Of a stretch of 64,000 nucleotides of DNA, positions 34,878 through 48,100 are shown piece after piece. Position 1 is the stretch's first letter, and each line of letters begins with the position of its first letter. A program made the position numbers and the translations under genes. The stretch covers positions 1,396,501 through 1,460,500 of the forward strand of contig BRXU01000017.1 of assembly GCA_030267565.1 (NCBI GenBank), given 5' to 3'. The notes below the pieces were generated by a model that was not told where the DNA came from, did no database searches, and saw only the letters and a program-made list of their open reading frames with translations. The DNA comes from Pleodorina starrii. Taxonomy: Eukaryota; Chlorophyta; Chlorophyceae; Chlamydomonadales; Volvocaceae.

Positions 34878-36872
34878 TCAACCGTACGGGCACAACCTCC
34901 AAAAGTGGTATACGGTCCCAACAGATGTCTGGAAGGGCTGCGTGTCGTCCCATGGGGGTGCCGGCTTGGGCCCACGCTGCCACCCTGCAGGGCGCCGCCG
35001 ATGCCGCCCTAACGAGGCCGCTGGGGTCGCTGGCCCCGCTTCGTCGACACCGCGTCCGCTGGTGCTTGATGCCGCCGCTCCGGCGTCCTTGCCCAGGGAG
35101 CTCGCGGGGTCGGCTGCGCTGCGCAAATGCAGAGCGCTGGGCTCGCCCTCGCCATCCGCGTCGCAAATATCGTCATCGGCCGTAAACGCTGCCACCGCGA
35201 CGATCGTGTCGTTGCCGTTCTCGTCGTCATCCGGCGTCGCGTCCTGTGTGCATCAGCACAGGCCACGAAGGTGATCACAATCACAACTGCGGACTTGCAC
35301 ACCCAAAGTCCCAACAAAGGAACCGGCCTGTATGGCCTGCGGACGCTGCGTTCGTAATTCGGCGGCCAGCGGACAACTGCCCTAGCGGCCCAGATGCTGG
35401 CCTCGTCAGAACGGACAGCGAAGCAACAACACTACCGGTACCATGAGCGCATGCGGTTGAGAGCATTCTGCAGCGGCACCGCCCTGCAGAGACGTAAGCT
35501 GCTGTTGCCGCTCTTAAGCCGCAAAGCGAAGCCAACGTAAAACAACATCCTGTACACCTAGTACAGTCACACATCCGTGCAGCCCGTTGGCAGTCGAACA
35601 TCCCACTCCAAAAAAGCACAGCACCGCAGAACGTCGCTGCATGGTTTCCCCACGCATCGCCCCACCTGCAAATGCCGCTGCAGCGCCTGCAGCCGGTCTA
35701 CCAGTTCCGAAAGGGCCGCATGGTGCGCGTCGTACTGTGCGACACCCGAAGCAGCTGCCGCCGCGAGGCCGCCGCCGCCGTCGTCGATGCCGTACGCCCC
35801 TGACGCCGCCAATGCCTGCGGGGCATCCGACGAAAGGGTGGCCGCCGGGCCAGCCCGGTGAGCCATCCCGCATGGGATCACCTAGCCTGATCAGTATCGC
35901 CCACGGCCACTGCAAGAGCCGTCCCGCCAGGGGCGTGCATTTCACCGTATTCCTGTTCCTGCAAATGACCGAGCGCACTCCCTAGCCATGGGGTGGCGAC
36001 GCGACCCGACCGGGTGGCGTCTCGACCTAATAGGATTCACGAAGACAGGGCAGTTCGCCGGAAACAGTGGCTGTCGCCTGTGGAAGCCACGAGCCTTCCC
36101 AGATTTGGAGCCCTAATCGGGGCACAGCGCAACGGAGCACCATAAATTCCCAACCGCATGATGCTAACCCACGCTGCAGCGCACATTCTTTCGCCCTTCC
36201 CCCGACAGTCAGCACAAAGCACCCACACGGCCAACGTGCACCGCATCAGAAACATGCAAGCGCGCCCACGCTCGCGCTGAAGACGGTCTGTTCCGTTGCC
36301 ATCGTGACGGCTGCGGTTTTTCCCGCGTCACTTGCTGCTTTCACCCCGCCCCCGAATCCGTACCTTGAGCCCTTGCGTCGCCTGCTCCGTTAGCAGCGTC
36401 GGTCGGCGTGGAAACAGCCACCGAAAGCGTTCGGTGGAGGTCACTTCCAGCCAATTGCGCGGCTGTCTCGCCGGGGGAGTGTGCGGCCACCGCACTAGAA
36501 TCGAAGCCACGTTGCTGGTGAACGTGTCACCCCCCAGGACGGGAAGGACCTTGCGCCGCTCGCCTTTCCTCCGCTGTAGGTCCATGTCATGGGCAGGGCA
36601 GAGCCGATTGCAAGCGGAGTCAGTCGCCAGCATATGCCAGTCCACCCAAAGAGCCGGAGGGCATTTATGTCGAGGTTGGGGTGCGGCAGCGGCCGCACCT
36701 GGGCTGCACGGACGGGCCCATGGTGCTCCCCACCCGATGTGGCTGCTTTGGAGCCAACGGCCCCGACAGTGCGCTGCCCCTTCCTTGCTGACGCCTGGTG
36801 CGAATCTGTTGCTAAGCAGGAATCCTCGCTTCCGCTGTTATCGCGGGCCTCTGGGTCAGTTGCGTCGACCAT
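34878..36872 (-). CDS. Hypothetical protein, five phase-0 exons
   Basis: Exons 36699-36872, 36364-36573, 35666-35815, 35436-35483 and 34878-35243 all begin and end in phase 0 and join to 315 aa starting MVDATDPEARDNSGSEDS. The sequence is partly basic (RRKGERRKVLPVLGGD), then helical (AALSELVDRLQALQRHLQ), then acidic (DATPDDDENGNDTIVAV, ADDDICDADGEGEP), and ends PPWDDTQPFQTSVGTVYHFWRLCPYG. I recognise no family. Donors and acceptors are GT-AG throughout, and the TGTAA 20 bases after the stop supports the last exon. The first two exons are less certain and more exons may lie upstream. Confidence 0.5.
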
Positions 36873-39142
36873 CAAGGCACGTAAACCCAAGCCTGGGAGC
36901 AGCCGCGAGCACCCTCCTATACATTTTGAGTTGCGTCGAAATGGATGGAGAACAGATAGGACCATGTTTCGCCAGGCAAGGCGGGGTAGGCGGGTTTCTC
37001 AACCAATCATGAAGCGTCGCGACTGCTACATGGATTACACTTCGTGCTTTCGGTCAGCTACCTAATCTAGAATGTACTAAGAGCGAAATGTCGTTCTCTA
37101 CCGTGCGTACTGTAGGGAAATGTCACTCTGCGAGCCAGGATTAAACCAAGCGACGTCGCACACCTATTTCATGCATATCATGAACTGTCCTATGCTTGAG
37201 CATGTCTACCTCTGCTCATGGGCCTTCATGGTACAACCTCCGGTATCGTGCCGTACAAACTCCTGTCGTTTCGCATTCCGCTGCGTGTCACGAGCCGCCG
37301 CGCTGTGCGGACGCAGCCCCTCCCCAGCGGTTCTCCCCTTTGCACCCGTGCAGCGGAGCGCGCTTACCAGGATGCGTCGATATCACGACATGGGGCAAGT
37401 GTAGAAGAAACAGGCCGCTGCGTGTGGCGCCCAAAGCACAGCGGAGGATTAACATTTCGCTGGCTCCCTCGTCGGTCTCGGGCTGTTCGGAGCGTCCGGG
37501 GTGGAGGGCTCTTCCAGTTGCAGCCCGCATGGCTCATTCTCGCGTGGTCCCGTGCTTCTGGGCCACCCCCGCGTTCCTGTCTGGGTAGTTCGTGCTGTCC
37601 CTGGTCCCGTGGCCCTGGTCGTACAGGTATCAGCTGCATTGCACCGCCCGCTGGCTCTGCCCTCCGAGTGCAAGGTCTGGAGCCACCCGTAAAAACAACG
37701 ACTTAACCTCAAGACGAAGAAATGACATCCAGCCCCTGTCCAGCCTTTCGGAAGGCCATCGCAGCTAGGTCTTGTTGAACCCAGTTGATCCCATGCAGTT
37801 CCACCGCCTGTGCGCAGCTCCACCCTAGATGCTGGCACTGTGCTAGTTGCGATGCGTCAGATTATTTCCGTGGACCAGCGGTTACCCCGCAAGGAGATCA
37901 GCTCTGACGTGCCCTAGTACGACACGATGGCCGTTCGGCGCTGCGCCACCGGCGCTGCAAACGTCATCTTCAGGATCCGCCATCAAGCCCGGGGGCTCCG
38001 CAACACATCCCGCTGCTAGCAGTTCACCCAAACTCATGTGCTGTGGAAACCGGGGCCATCTGATGACGTGCGAAATCAAGTGGCGGTGACCCGGCCGCCT
38101 GCCCTTCAAAAGCCGCTCGTCAAGATGCTCACGATACCGTGCACAGTCAATGGACCGCGCATCACCACAAACCCTGCGCGCCCATTATTGGATAAGCGCA
38201 GACCAGCTGAGGGTCGACCAGCCCACCTGCATGCGCCGGATTCTGGCTGGGAATTGGCTGAACCACAGCTCAGGAACTTCCTGTATCCCTATTTGGGCGC
38301 AAGGGTCCTACCATATCCTCTTCGGGACATCTCGCACATGTCCGCAAGGACCTCCCCCTGACCATCCTATCCGAAAACAAAAAATGGCACAAACGGCCTG
38401 CGAACTAGGCAGGCATTTCTAGGCAGAGGTGTTTATCCCCTTCAGACCTAACGCTGCAAGCCTACCGCGCACACAACACATATGCCTGCGAATAAGGAGC
38501 AGCTGCAAAACGAAGACCTACCTCCCTAGGAAGAAGCACACGACCCTCTCGCGCGCGCAACTTCCTTGCCTGCATAAGCACCTACAGTCTCGCAAGTACG
38601 GTGGAAAGGCGCGCAAGGGCTCGACACTGAAGCTGCACTGCCTGATGGTCTGCGCAACGCGGCCGAATGCACCGTCACAGTAACAACAATCAATTGCGTC
38701 TCGTCTCGTCACAAGCACGTGACCCCAGCGCGCCCTCTCATCCGACGCTACACGCTGCACACGCTCTCATCGAATGAGGTCGTGGGAGGTGCGGACATGA
38801 CGCGGGGCCTGCCTGCCTGGAATCGTATCATCTTCAACCCGCGCCTTATAACAATGAACGCCCGGAAAATAGTAGCAGCAGCGACTGCCCCTGCCTACTC
38901 CATCAATCCGCTGGCAGCTGCCTAAAATCCTTCTCCACACCTACCGCCCCGTCAGCTACCGTACTTGGAACTCAACTAGTCTCAGCGCCCATGGCAAACC
39001 CAGCTACGCTATGCCGAAGTCAGTCCAGGACCAACGCTTAACGCCATGTGGCTTATCATCTCAGTGACTAGCCTGCGGGAGAGCGCCCTAGCTCGCTTGC
39101 TGCGTTCTGGACCCTGATCCTTGTCTGCCTTGAAAACCTATT
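36873..39142. other. Gene-poor stretch left of the giant gene
   Basis: It contains only short frames without domains. It includes the 3' UTR of the giant minus-strand gene, whose polyadenylation word I could not place confidently (nearest TTACA about 37034). It may include decayed repeats. Confidence 0.35.
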
Positions 39143-42100
39143 TCAACCCTGTTGCTGCTCCTGCTGTTGCTGCTCTTGCTGCGGCTCCAGCTTAGATTGA
39201 CTCTGGGAAAGGTCGAAAGACGGCCGGGGCAGCGGCGCCGGCCGTTCCGTGTGGCGGTAGCCCGACTGTGGGCCCAGCTCCAATACCGGCGCGAACTGGA
39301 CGGCTTTCCTGCCGGTCGCCGTGCCGCCGCCAGGCGTGCCTGCCAAAGTGGCCCCACCGGCTACGAGGGCGCCCGCCATCGCCGCCGCTCCAAGCGCCGT
39401 ATACGGCGTGGGCACGGTCTTCAGAATGCTGGCTGGTGGCGTGAGCTGCAGCTGCTGCGGATTCCGCAGCGTCGACATGCCGCCTGCATTCCGGCCGCCG
39501 GGCTGCAGCGGCGTCGCCTCGTTCGGCTGGTCCCCGTTGTTCAGTCCGGTTCGCAGCACCGGCGTGCCAAAACCCTCGCCGGCGCCCGCCGCGTTGCCGG
39601 GCTCCTGCTGCCGTTGACCGAGGCCTCCCGCCTCACCCTGCTGGCTCCCGCCAGCGACACCGCCACGGCCTTGGGGCGGGTGCACGGTAGGCGTCGCCTG
39701 ACTGCCCGCCTGCAGCAGGTTTGCGCCGGCGGCGGCTGTCCGCTGCTGTGCGTCGCCGGGCTGCAATGAATGGTGCGGATGCGAATGCTGGTGATGATGG
39801 TGTAGCGGGTTGCCGCTGCCGTGGTTATGATGGTGATGGGCGTGGGGCGGCTGGGAGGGCGTGTGCAGACGCTGCGACGCAGAGGCTGGCGGCGGCGGCG
39901 AGCCGCGGTGGCAGTGGGCGTGGGCATGCGCAGAGACAAGCCCCGCCAGGCCATGGTGGGCCGTCCCTGGAGCAGCGATTGACGCTGGTGCCGCCGCGGC
40001 ACCTTCCGGTGGTGGCGTAGCAGCGGCGGCGGCAGCTGCGTCTGGCTGGCTGCTGCCAGGCGGTGGCCCCAGCGCGGCAGCGTGCACCGCCGCGGCAGCA
40101 GCAACGGCGTGCGCATGAGCATGCGCCGCAAAGGGAAGCGGCGTGTGCGGCGGCCGGCCGGCGGGGAAGTGCCCCGGCGCTGGCGAGGGCGTGGCTCCTG
40201 TCGGCGTGCGGGCTGTGGCGCGGGCGGCTGCGGCCATTCGGATGCTCTTCAGGTGCTCCCACTCCTCTTCAACCTGGCGGGTTGAGGGATAGGGGACCAC
40301 AGGATGTTGAGCACCCGATGTATTGGCACGGCTCCGGTCGCTGTTAGGCCAGTATTGCAGCGTTGGGTGGTTCCCCAGCTCTCTGGACATGCGCACCCAG
40401 AGGGGCAAAGCAGATGAATGCGCGTGGGACCCCCCATACATCGCGCCCGCCGCCGCTTTTGCCAGCAGGTAAGCTTGCGTTACGAAGGGCCAGCCCGCTT
40501 TTGGTTCAGGCAGCACACGGAGCAAATCAAACATACCAACCAACCACTTTCGTGGCCGGCAGGTGCTGCTACCCCAAAGTCGTCACCTTGGCCATGATCT
40601 TTGACGCGCCTTCAGCCTCACGATAGCAGTGCAGCTTGGATGCGGCGCTCTCCAGCCTGCGGGAGTTACGGGGCCGGGCCGAAACGGTGCTGCGTCAGAG
40701 ATCTTGCTGTACGGCCCATACACGGTGTTGCACGGTCCTCTGCTGGGCGCGCACAATGGTGTATGGGACTCCAACCGACTCATCGTCGGGTCGCCGCCGA
40801 TGCCACCCATCCGTCACGCATGTCGGGCCGTCGCAATGACTGCGCATTCAGACGTCGGCTAAGCTTCGCAGCGGAGCGCACTCGGTGGTCCCGGCGATCA
40901 GGTAAGAGGCAGGCAGGCAGCGGAGCTAGTGACAGCACTGCGACGGAACATGCGTGTGGCCTTGTAACCCAGGAACCATCACCGCGGCCCCCCAGCCCCC
41001 AGGGCGCCAACTCACTGGGCAAGCCGCTCCGCCACGCCGCGCTTCGAGAGGTCCTGCGGGCGTTCGATCGACCGAAACGCCAGGAATGCGAGATGGCAGA
41101 GCGGGCAGGGCGTCAGGCGCAAGCACCGGGCACACAAACCGCGCGGCGTAGGAGGAAGAGCCACAGCCTTGGCAAGCGAACGCCAGACAGGTGCGCTCCC
41201 TGGCCGGCTGCCCAAGCCGCCCCCGACCCACATCGCTCCACGCACGAGGCGCACCGCCCCAGCTACACAACCACGCATCCCCCAGACGCTCACCCTCCAA
41301 CGCCGTGGCCCCCGGCGGCCAACCCCACTTTCCTCGATCAAACCTCATTAACGGCCAAGTGCGTCAGATCGCGATGCCCCTGCCCACGCGCACGTCGCGA
41401 CCCGCAAAGCCCCCGCCCCCACGTAGCCGTGGGCGTATCTCCAGTGTCACAAACAACGGCAAAGGAAGGAACCCAAAGGCCAAACCCACCGCCGGCAGTC
41501 CCGCCAGGTCGCATCGCGCCCACCGCTCCCCCGCCGCCCAGGCCTGCGCCAGGCGCGAGTTGATGAGCGCCTCCCGGTACTCCTGCTCCAGCGTGGGCCG
41601 TGCGTTGGCCTCCGAGGCCTCCGCCTTGGCGCTCTGCCCAAGTGGGAGGAAGGGAGGAAGAAGAAGGGGAGCAGCAACGGGATGGAAAGGGAGCGCCCAT
41701 GGAGAGGAAGGAAGCGCCGGCCAGTTGCGTGGAATGATGTTGCTGTAGGTGACCCAAGTGGGTTGGGCGTCAACCACCCAGCGGACAGAAGCGATGCCCA
41801 GCAGCATTGTAACCTCTGCCCTCGGCCCGATCCCATCGCCCACTCCCTGTTGTTGAATCGCCGACACACACACAGCTTGCCAGGTTTCCCCTGCAGGCCC
41901 CTGCCGCCATCCAAAATCCCACGCACCAGGTAGGTGCCCTGGCGCCTCGACCCAGCCACACGCGGCTTGCTCAGCATTCGAGGCACGTCCAAAAGGGAGT
42001 CACCGGGCGACCCCGGCTCCAAGCCTGCCGACGGCCCGGGCCGGGCGCCGGCCATCGCCGACGCACCCGGTCCCGTCGGTGAGGGGCGCCACGACCCAAA

Positions 42101-45100
42101 GGGGCCGCGGATCTGCGGCGAGACGCGTGCAGGGCCCATGGGCTGCTGCCCGGGCGGCGCAGCTGCGGGAGGCAGTGAGGTTGGAGGCAGGCGGATGGGA
42201 AATCGCTCGAGTGAGGCATTCGGCATTCTTGGGGTACAGCAACAGGTCAAGGGAAGGAATATGTCCAAACACCGTGCTCCGAGAAGGCACAGCAAACAGT
42301 CATGGATTGCAAATCGCACATACGCACCCGTCAAATTGCGCTTCTATGTTACCTGTCCTGCTCGACACGCGACCTGATGAGAAGCCCATTTCACCAGCGA
42401 CCACCATGTTGTGCACAATAACGGACACGCAAGCGAAACAGGGTGCGGGCATGTCATTAAGCGCATCGCCGTACCTGCGGTGCGGTTCCAAGCGAGACCT
42501 GGCTTCATCCAGTTGCTCCCTCCGGGAGCACCGTACGGCATCAGCCTGCCGGCGAACATGGAGCCAGGCCCACGGCCGCCAGGGCCGCCGCGCACCGGCC
42601 CATGGGCCTTCACCTGCCCGCCCGCGCCGCGCCCCGGCCCGCCGCCAGCGGCGTAGCTGTCCAGCATATCCTCGTCAGAGTTCGAATCGTCGGATCCAAG
42701 ATTCGACATCTCGTCCAGGTTCATGTTATCACAGGCCGCTGCGGCCGCCGTCGCGGCGCTGCCGCCGTCGACGCGGGCGGCCTTCCGCGGCCGCCGGCGA
42801 TGTCCCAATAACGGCGCCTGGGGCTGCGCTACCGCGCCGTCCGCGCCTGGCTGCTGTGAGTCGCCGCCCCCACCGCCATCCGCCGCCACATCGGCCGCCG
42901 CCGTGTCGGGCTCCTCCGCGCCAGGCGACCGGCGGCGCTTGCCGGTCGGCGACGACAGGTAAATGGACCGCCGCAGCGGAGGCGTCTGCTGGGGCGAGTG
43001 CCCAGCTGCTGCCGCCGCCGCCGCTGTCGCCGGCATGGGCGCCACGCCGTTCACCGCAAGCGGCTTGTTCTCGTCTCCCGAAGCCGGCAGAGTCGGCGTC
43101 TGGTGGGCCACGACTCCTGTGACGCCATCCCGAAGGTTAGCAGCCGTCGACGCCGCCGTCGCCGTGCCGCTGGGCCCCGCCGCGGCGGGGCACGCTGCCG
43201 GCCGGCCGAGCTCCAGCGGCGGCGGTCCGTCGGGGCTCGTCTCGTTCAGCATCTGTTGTACGACATCCTCAATCATGCTGTCGTACTGGTGTCCGGGGTA
43301 CAACGTCGAGCGCGGCCAGCCGGAGGGGCCGTGGAGGGGCGCCCGTGACTTGCTGCTGCCGCACGGCGGCGTGTTGTAGCCGTCCGCGGGGCGCAACGAC
43401 GCAACCGGCGACCCCGTCTGACCCATGGGCAGGGCCTTGCTGGGCGAGAGGCGGCCCGCTGCGAGAGAGGGATTCGGGCAAGAAAGGGAGCGTTCAGGCA
43501 TACGGGCCAAACTACAGACCAAGCCCTTGTGTACGCCCAATACGCGGAGTGGTTAAAGATTGAAGGCGCTGAAGACACAACGGAAATACATCAGGCCGAG
43601 TCATCCAGGCCAAGAAACACCAAGAAACACATGATTCAGCCAGTCGGAGCAAGAGGAGGAAGGGCCACAAACCCAACAGGCGTCCATCCGAAGGCACGTT
43701 GCGTTCTCCCCCGGAAACTCACCCAGCCTGCTGCCGCCGGGCGCTGCCCGCGACGCTTCCGAGGGCGGCTTGCCGCCGGGCCGGGGCCGAGGCGGCAGCG
43801 GCGACGCCGCCTTTCCGGAGAACAGATCCAGTCGCTCCTCGCACACCAGGAAGCAGCTACCCGCACCAACGCCGCCACCGCTGGAGCCCGAGGCCCCCCG
43901 CGGCGCCGCCTCCGGCGCCACGGCGCCGGCGGGTGCGCTGCCCTGCACCGGAGACTTTGCAGCGCCGGACGGACTCATCCCGACCCATGGGCCCATAGCT
44001 GAGAAGAAGCGCTGCATGCCGCGAATGGCGCTGCGCAGGGGCCTCGGGCCTTCAGAAGGCGGGTCGCTGTTGCCGCCCGAGGGGACCTGTTCGCGGCCGG
44101 CCTCCGCCGCCGCGGCGGCGCCCGGTTGTGGCGCCAGCCTGGCGCCCGCCTCCACGGCACTGCCTTGCGCCGCCGCTGCGTCCACCAGCAGCGCCAGCGA
44201 CGAGTGCAGCGCCGTCGCCTGGGGTTCCGGAGCGGCAGCGGCCGCCGCCACCGACCGGTGGCTCGCGGCGTCGAGCAGCCGCTCCAGGCGGCAGCCGCTG
44301 ACAGCGGCGGGTGGAGCGGCGATGTCGGCGACTGCAGGAGAGTCTGCGGCCGCCCGGTGCATCTCGTCGTCGCCGTCGGCTGCCGCCGTCGCGGCTACGG
44401 CCGCATCCGCGCTGTCAGGCAACCCATCGTCCGCCAACAGCGGAATAGACAGCAGCGCCTCCACGGCCTGTACGACACTGGGCTTGACGCCAGCAGCGGC
44501 GGCGCCACGGGCGGGAGCGGCGCCCGTCGGTTGCGGGGTCTTGGATGTCCGGATCGGCGCGAGCGGCTGCAGGAACGATGTCTCTGCCGCGGCTGCGACT
44601 CCGGCCGCATCGCGCTTTTGCGTCGCGGCCAGGAGCGCCAGCGGCGAACGGGCTCGCGCCGCCGCAGCTGGCGATGCGGCATCCGCAGCCTGCGCTGCTG
44701 CAAATACGCCAGGGGCGGCGGCCGCCAGCGACACGGCCGACCGCGGAGACGGTATGGCTGCCGACTGAAACTTCGACAAGAGCGGCTGAACGGGCGACAG
44801 GCTGGCGCTGCCCGACACGGCGGCCGGGTGAAGCGACGGGTCGCGCAGGCGATGCCCGCTCGCGCCACCGCCACCGCCGCGCGACGAGGGAGACGGCGAC
44901 GGGACAATATGCGGCGACAGCGACACCCCCGCCAATCGCAGGTCTCCAGGGCTCCGCGGCGGCTTCCCAAGCGACCCACCCGCTGACGCCCGCGGGCTTG
45001 GAGCCGCTACCCCGGCTGCCAAGGCGACCGGCAGCCGCGGAGCGCGCGGCGGCGTGCGGTGCAGGACATCTGCACCTGCCAAGCTGCCGAAAGCACCGGC

Positions 45101-48100
45101 CGCGTGGGCCCCGTGGACCTGGGCAACTGCAGCCGCCACCGCCGCTGGCGCGGCGGAATTGGCCCGGCCTGGAGTCGGGTCTTCTTCCATAGCCATAGCG
45201 CCGTCGCCACGGGGGCCAGTTCCTGAGGCCAGTCCGCTGGCGTCGGACCCAGACCCCGACCCCGTCGGGTTTGTACCGGTTGCCGAGTCGCGCACGGCAG
45301 CCTCCTTGGCCTGTGCCCCCGCGTCGCCGCTCTTCGCACCCGCCTCGCCGGCCGCCGGCTGCAAACGAACTTCGCACTCACCGTCCACGATGGGCGAGGT
45401 CCCGTTGGCGGAAGCAGCTGCCGCCCTGCCCTCGCCACCGCCAGTGCGTGCATCGACCGCTGGTCCGGCTCGCAGCCCGCCTCCTAACAGCACCCGCCGT
45501 CCCGTGGGTCCAGTCATACCAGGCGCCGGCCGAGGCGCCTCCGCGAGGCGCGGGCGCTTCCACATGCTGCGGAGGTGCGCACCACGGCTTACGGCGGCGG
45601 GCAGCGGCGGCGGCGCGTAATCCCGGTCCGCCGCCATGCCGGAGCCGTCCGTGTCACGCTCAGACACTAAATTGGCCGCAGCCGCGGAGGTGCCTGTGTC
45701 GTTGGCGCCCTCCGGCTCGCACTGCATCGCCTGCTGCTTCTTCTGCGATTGCCCTGCGTCCAAAACCCGACTGACGCCTTCGCCATTGTCGGCGCTGCTG
45801 CCGCCGCCGTTGTCCTCCCGCCGCTGGTCCTGTGCCTGCGAATCTACTCCCGGCTCATGTGGACCTTGCGGGTTCTGCGCGAGCGGGGCGTCCTGCTGCG
45901 TGCTTGCGCTGACGCCGTCCTGCTGCCGCTCGGGCTGCGTGCCTTCCTCCCCCGACATCCGGTCTGCCATCGCCACATCCATCACGCCAGCCTTGGCGGC
46001 GCCATCGGCGCCACTGCTAGTCCGGCCGTCTGCAACCGAGTACTCCTCCGATGGGGTGTCCGGGCGCGGCGCGCCTGTCTGCCGAGATGGCCCCTGCGCC
46101 CCTCCCTCGCCACCGTTTCTGGCGGGCTGGGGCGGCTGCGGTCCGGCCGATGGCGCCCCAGCGCCAGCCAGCAGTCGCGGCCTACCCACAGGCCCGGGTC
46201 GCGAGCCACCAGCCAGCAACGCGGCCGGTGGCGGGGCACCGCAAATGCGTTGGCGCTTCCACTTTTGACTGAGCTGCAACTTGCTTGCGGCTGTGCCCGG
46301 TGCCCCAATAGACGGCGGCTGCGCCGCTCCCGCCTCCGCCGCCAGGTTTGCTGACGTAGCCTCCAGCGGAGCCCCGGACGGACCAGACGGGTGAGTCACC
46401 TTAGCGCCAGCACCAGCCTCCGAAGCAGCTGTGCCGGCGTTGGCTTTCGGCGGTGCGCTGGGGGCAGCCAGGGTCGCTGCGGAGGGCTGTGGCGCAGCCT
46501 GCTCGACGGCAGCCTCCAGCTGTGCTGCAGGCGGGTCGCACCTCGTGCCAGCCACTGCCGGATCCTCCGCGGCGTCCGCATCCTTGCCATCCGTCGGTGC
46601 CGGCGACCGCCGCCTCCGCTTTCGCCGCTTCTTGCGCCCCTCCGCTTCCGCCCCAGCCTCGCTGACCTCGGCACTGCCAGCCCCGCCCGATCCGCTAGCC
46701 GCACCTGAACCGGCTGCCCCCTCCGGCTGCTTCTTGTCGGCAGGGCCCTGCTGAGGCCCGCCGGCCGCGACACATGCCAGCGGCTCCACGGCGCCCTTGC
46801 CCGGATTTGGAGAGGAGCCGGGCGACTTGGTGGCTGCGGCAATTGCCCCTGCCGCAAGCACGCCAATCGGCACATCCAATGAGTCAGGTGCTCTTGCAGA
46901 GGAGCGGCCTGCAGAGGCCGGCACCAAGGCCGCAAGGCCCAGGATGCCACCAGCGGTAGGTGCAACAGCAGGCACTGCGGCTCCAGCTCGATTTGGGGCC
47001 GCTGGCGTCACTGCAGGCAGGTCCGAAAGGGCTTGGGCCTGGGGAAGCTCCGGCTGAGCGGGGCCGGCTGCAGCACCGGCGGCCGCTGCCGCTGCCGCAG
47101 CGGCCAGCTTGCCAATGGGCACGTCTGGAGAGGACTCCTCGCCGCTGCCTGCCCCGTCCGCCAGACCAAGGGTTGGGCGCGGGGTAAGGGAACTGGGCAG
47201 CGCGGTAGCATCCAGCGCCACGCCCATTGCCGCCGTCGCTGCGTCCTCGTGGCCACGTGGCACCTCACCGTTGGCGGCCGGCAGAGGCGGAGGAGCGCCC
47301 GCAGCGGCGGCCTTGCCTGGCTCCGTGCCGGCGGCCAGCGGTCGCCGGCCCCTGCCGCGGCCACGACCGCGGCCCTTGCGACCCCTACCGCCTCGCCCTT
47401 CCGAAACCGGCCGCGGCGCTGCCTCCGAGAAGCTTACCGACCGGAGGCTGGAAGCAGCCTTGTCCGCGGTAGCCTGCTTCGCCGGAACCGGCTGCTGCTG
47501 TTCCTCACCTGCGGGCGACGAGGCGCCGTAGTCCTCATCGTCGCCGGCGCTGAGCTGCTGAACAGTGACGGCCGCCGCTGCCGCCGCCGTCTCGGCGCCG
47601 TCGTCCGGCGCGACCCGGCCGCTCGCCGCCGCTCCGCCACAGGCGTCGCCCGCTGCCGCTTGCGCTGCGACTCGGCTGGTGGCGGCAGGTCCCTCAGCCT
47701 CCACTTCCGCCGTTAAGTCTATGGCTTCGGCCGTCAAGTCGATTGCCTCCACCGTCAAATCTACCGACGGCGCTGCGTCGCTCTTGCGACGCCGCCGGCG
47801 CCGCTGGCTGCTGGTATCAGCGTTAGTTGTGGCGCGCGCGGCAAGCTGCGCAATGGTCGCCCAGGGGTCGGTGTCGTGTGGGCTGGGAGTTGGCGACAGA
47901 ACCGTCGCCAAGCAAGTCGCCATGGCGGCGGAGGCGCCTGCGACAGCAGGCGTGCGATCCGCACTAGGGCCCCGTTGCGCAGCGCCCGCGGCGGCGGTCC
48001 CTCCACCGTCACCCCCGCAGGGCGCGGCCGCCTCGTCTCGTGCGTTCTCGCCCAAGACGATTTTGCGGCGGGGCTCAGCGCCACCATCGTCCTGCTCGTG

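Noticed and set aside
37430..37700. Apparent similarity to 57,850-58,130 (shared words such as ggggtgga and ggctcttc), possible dispersed repeat
   Set aside because: Matches are short and broken when compared by eye; an alignment program would be needed to claim homology.
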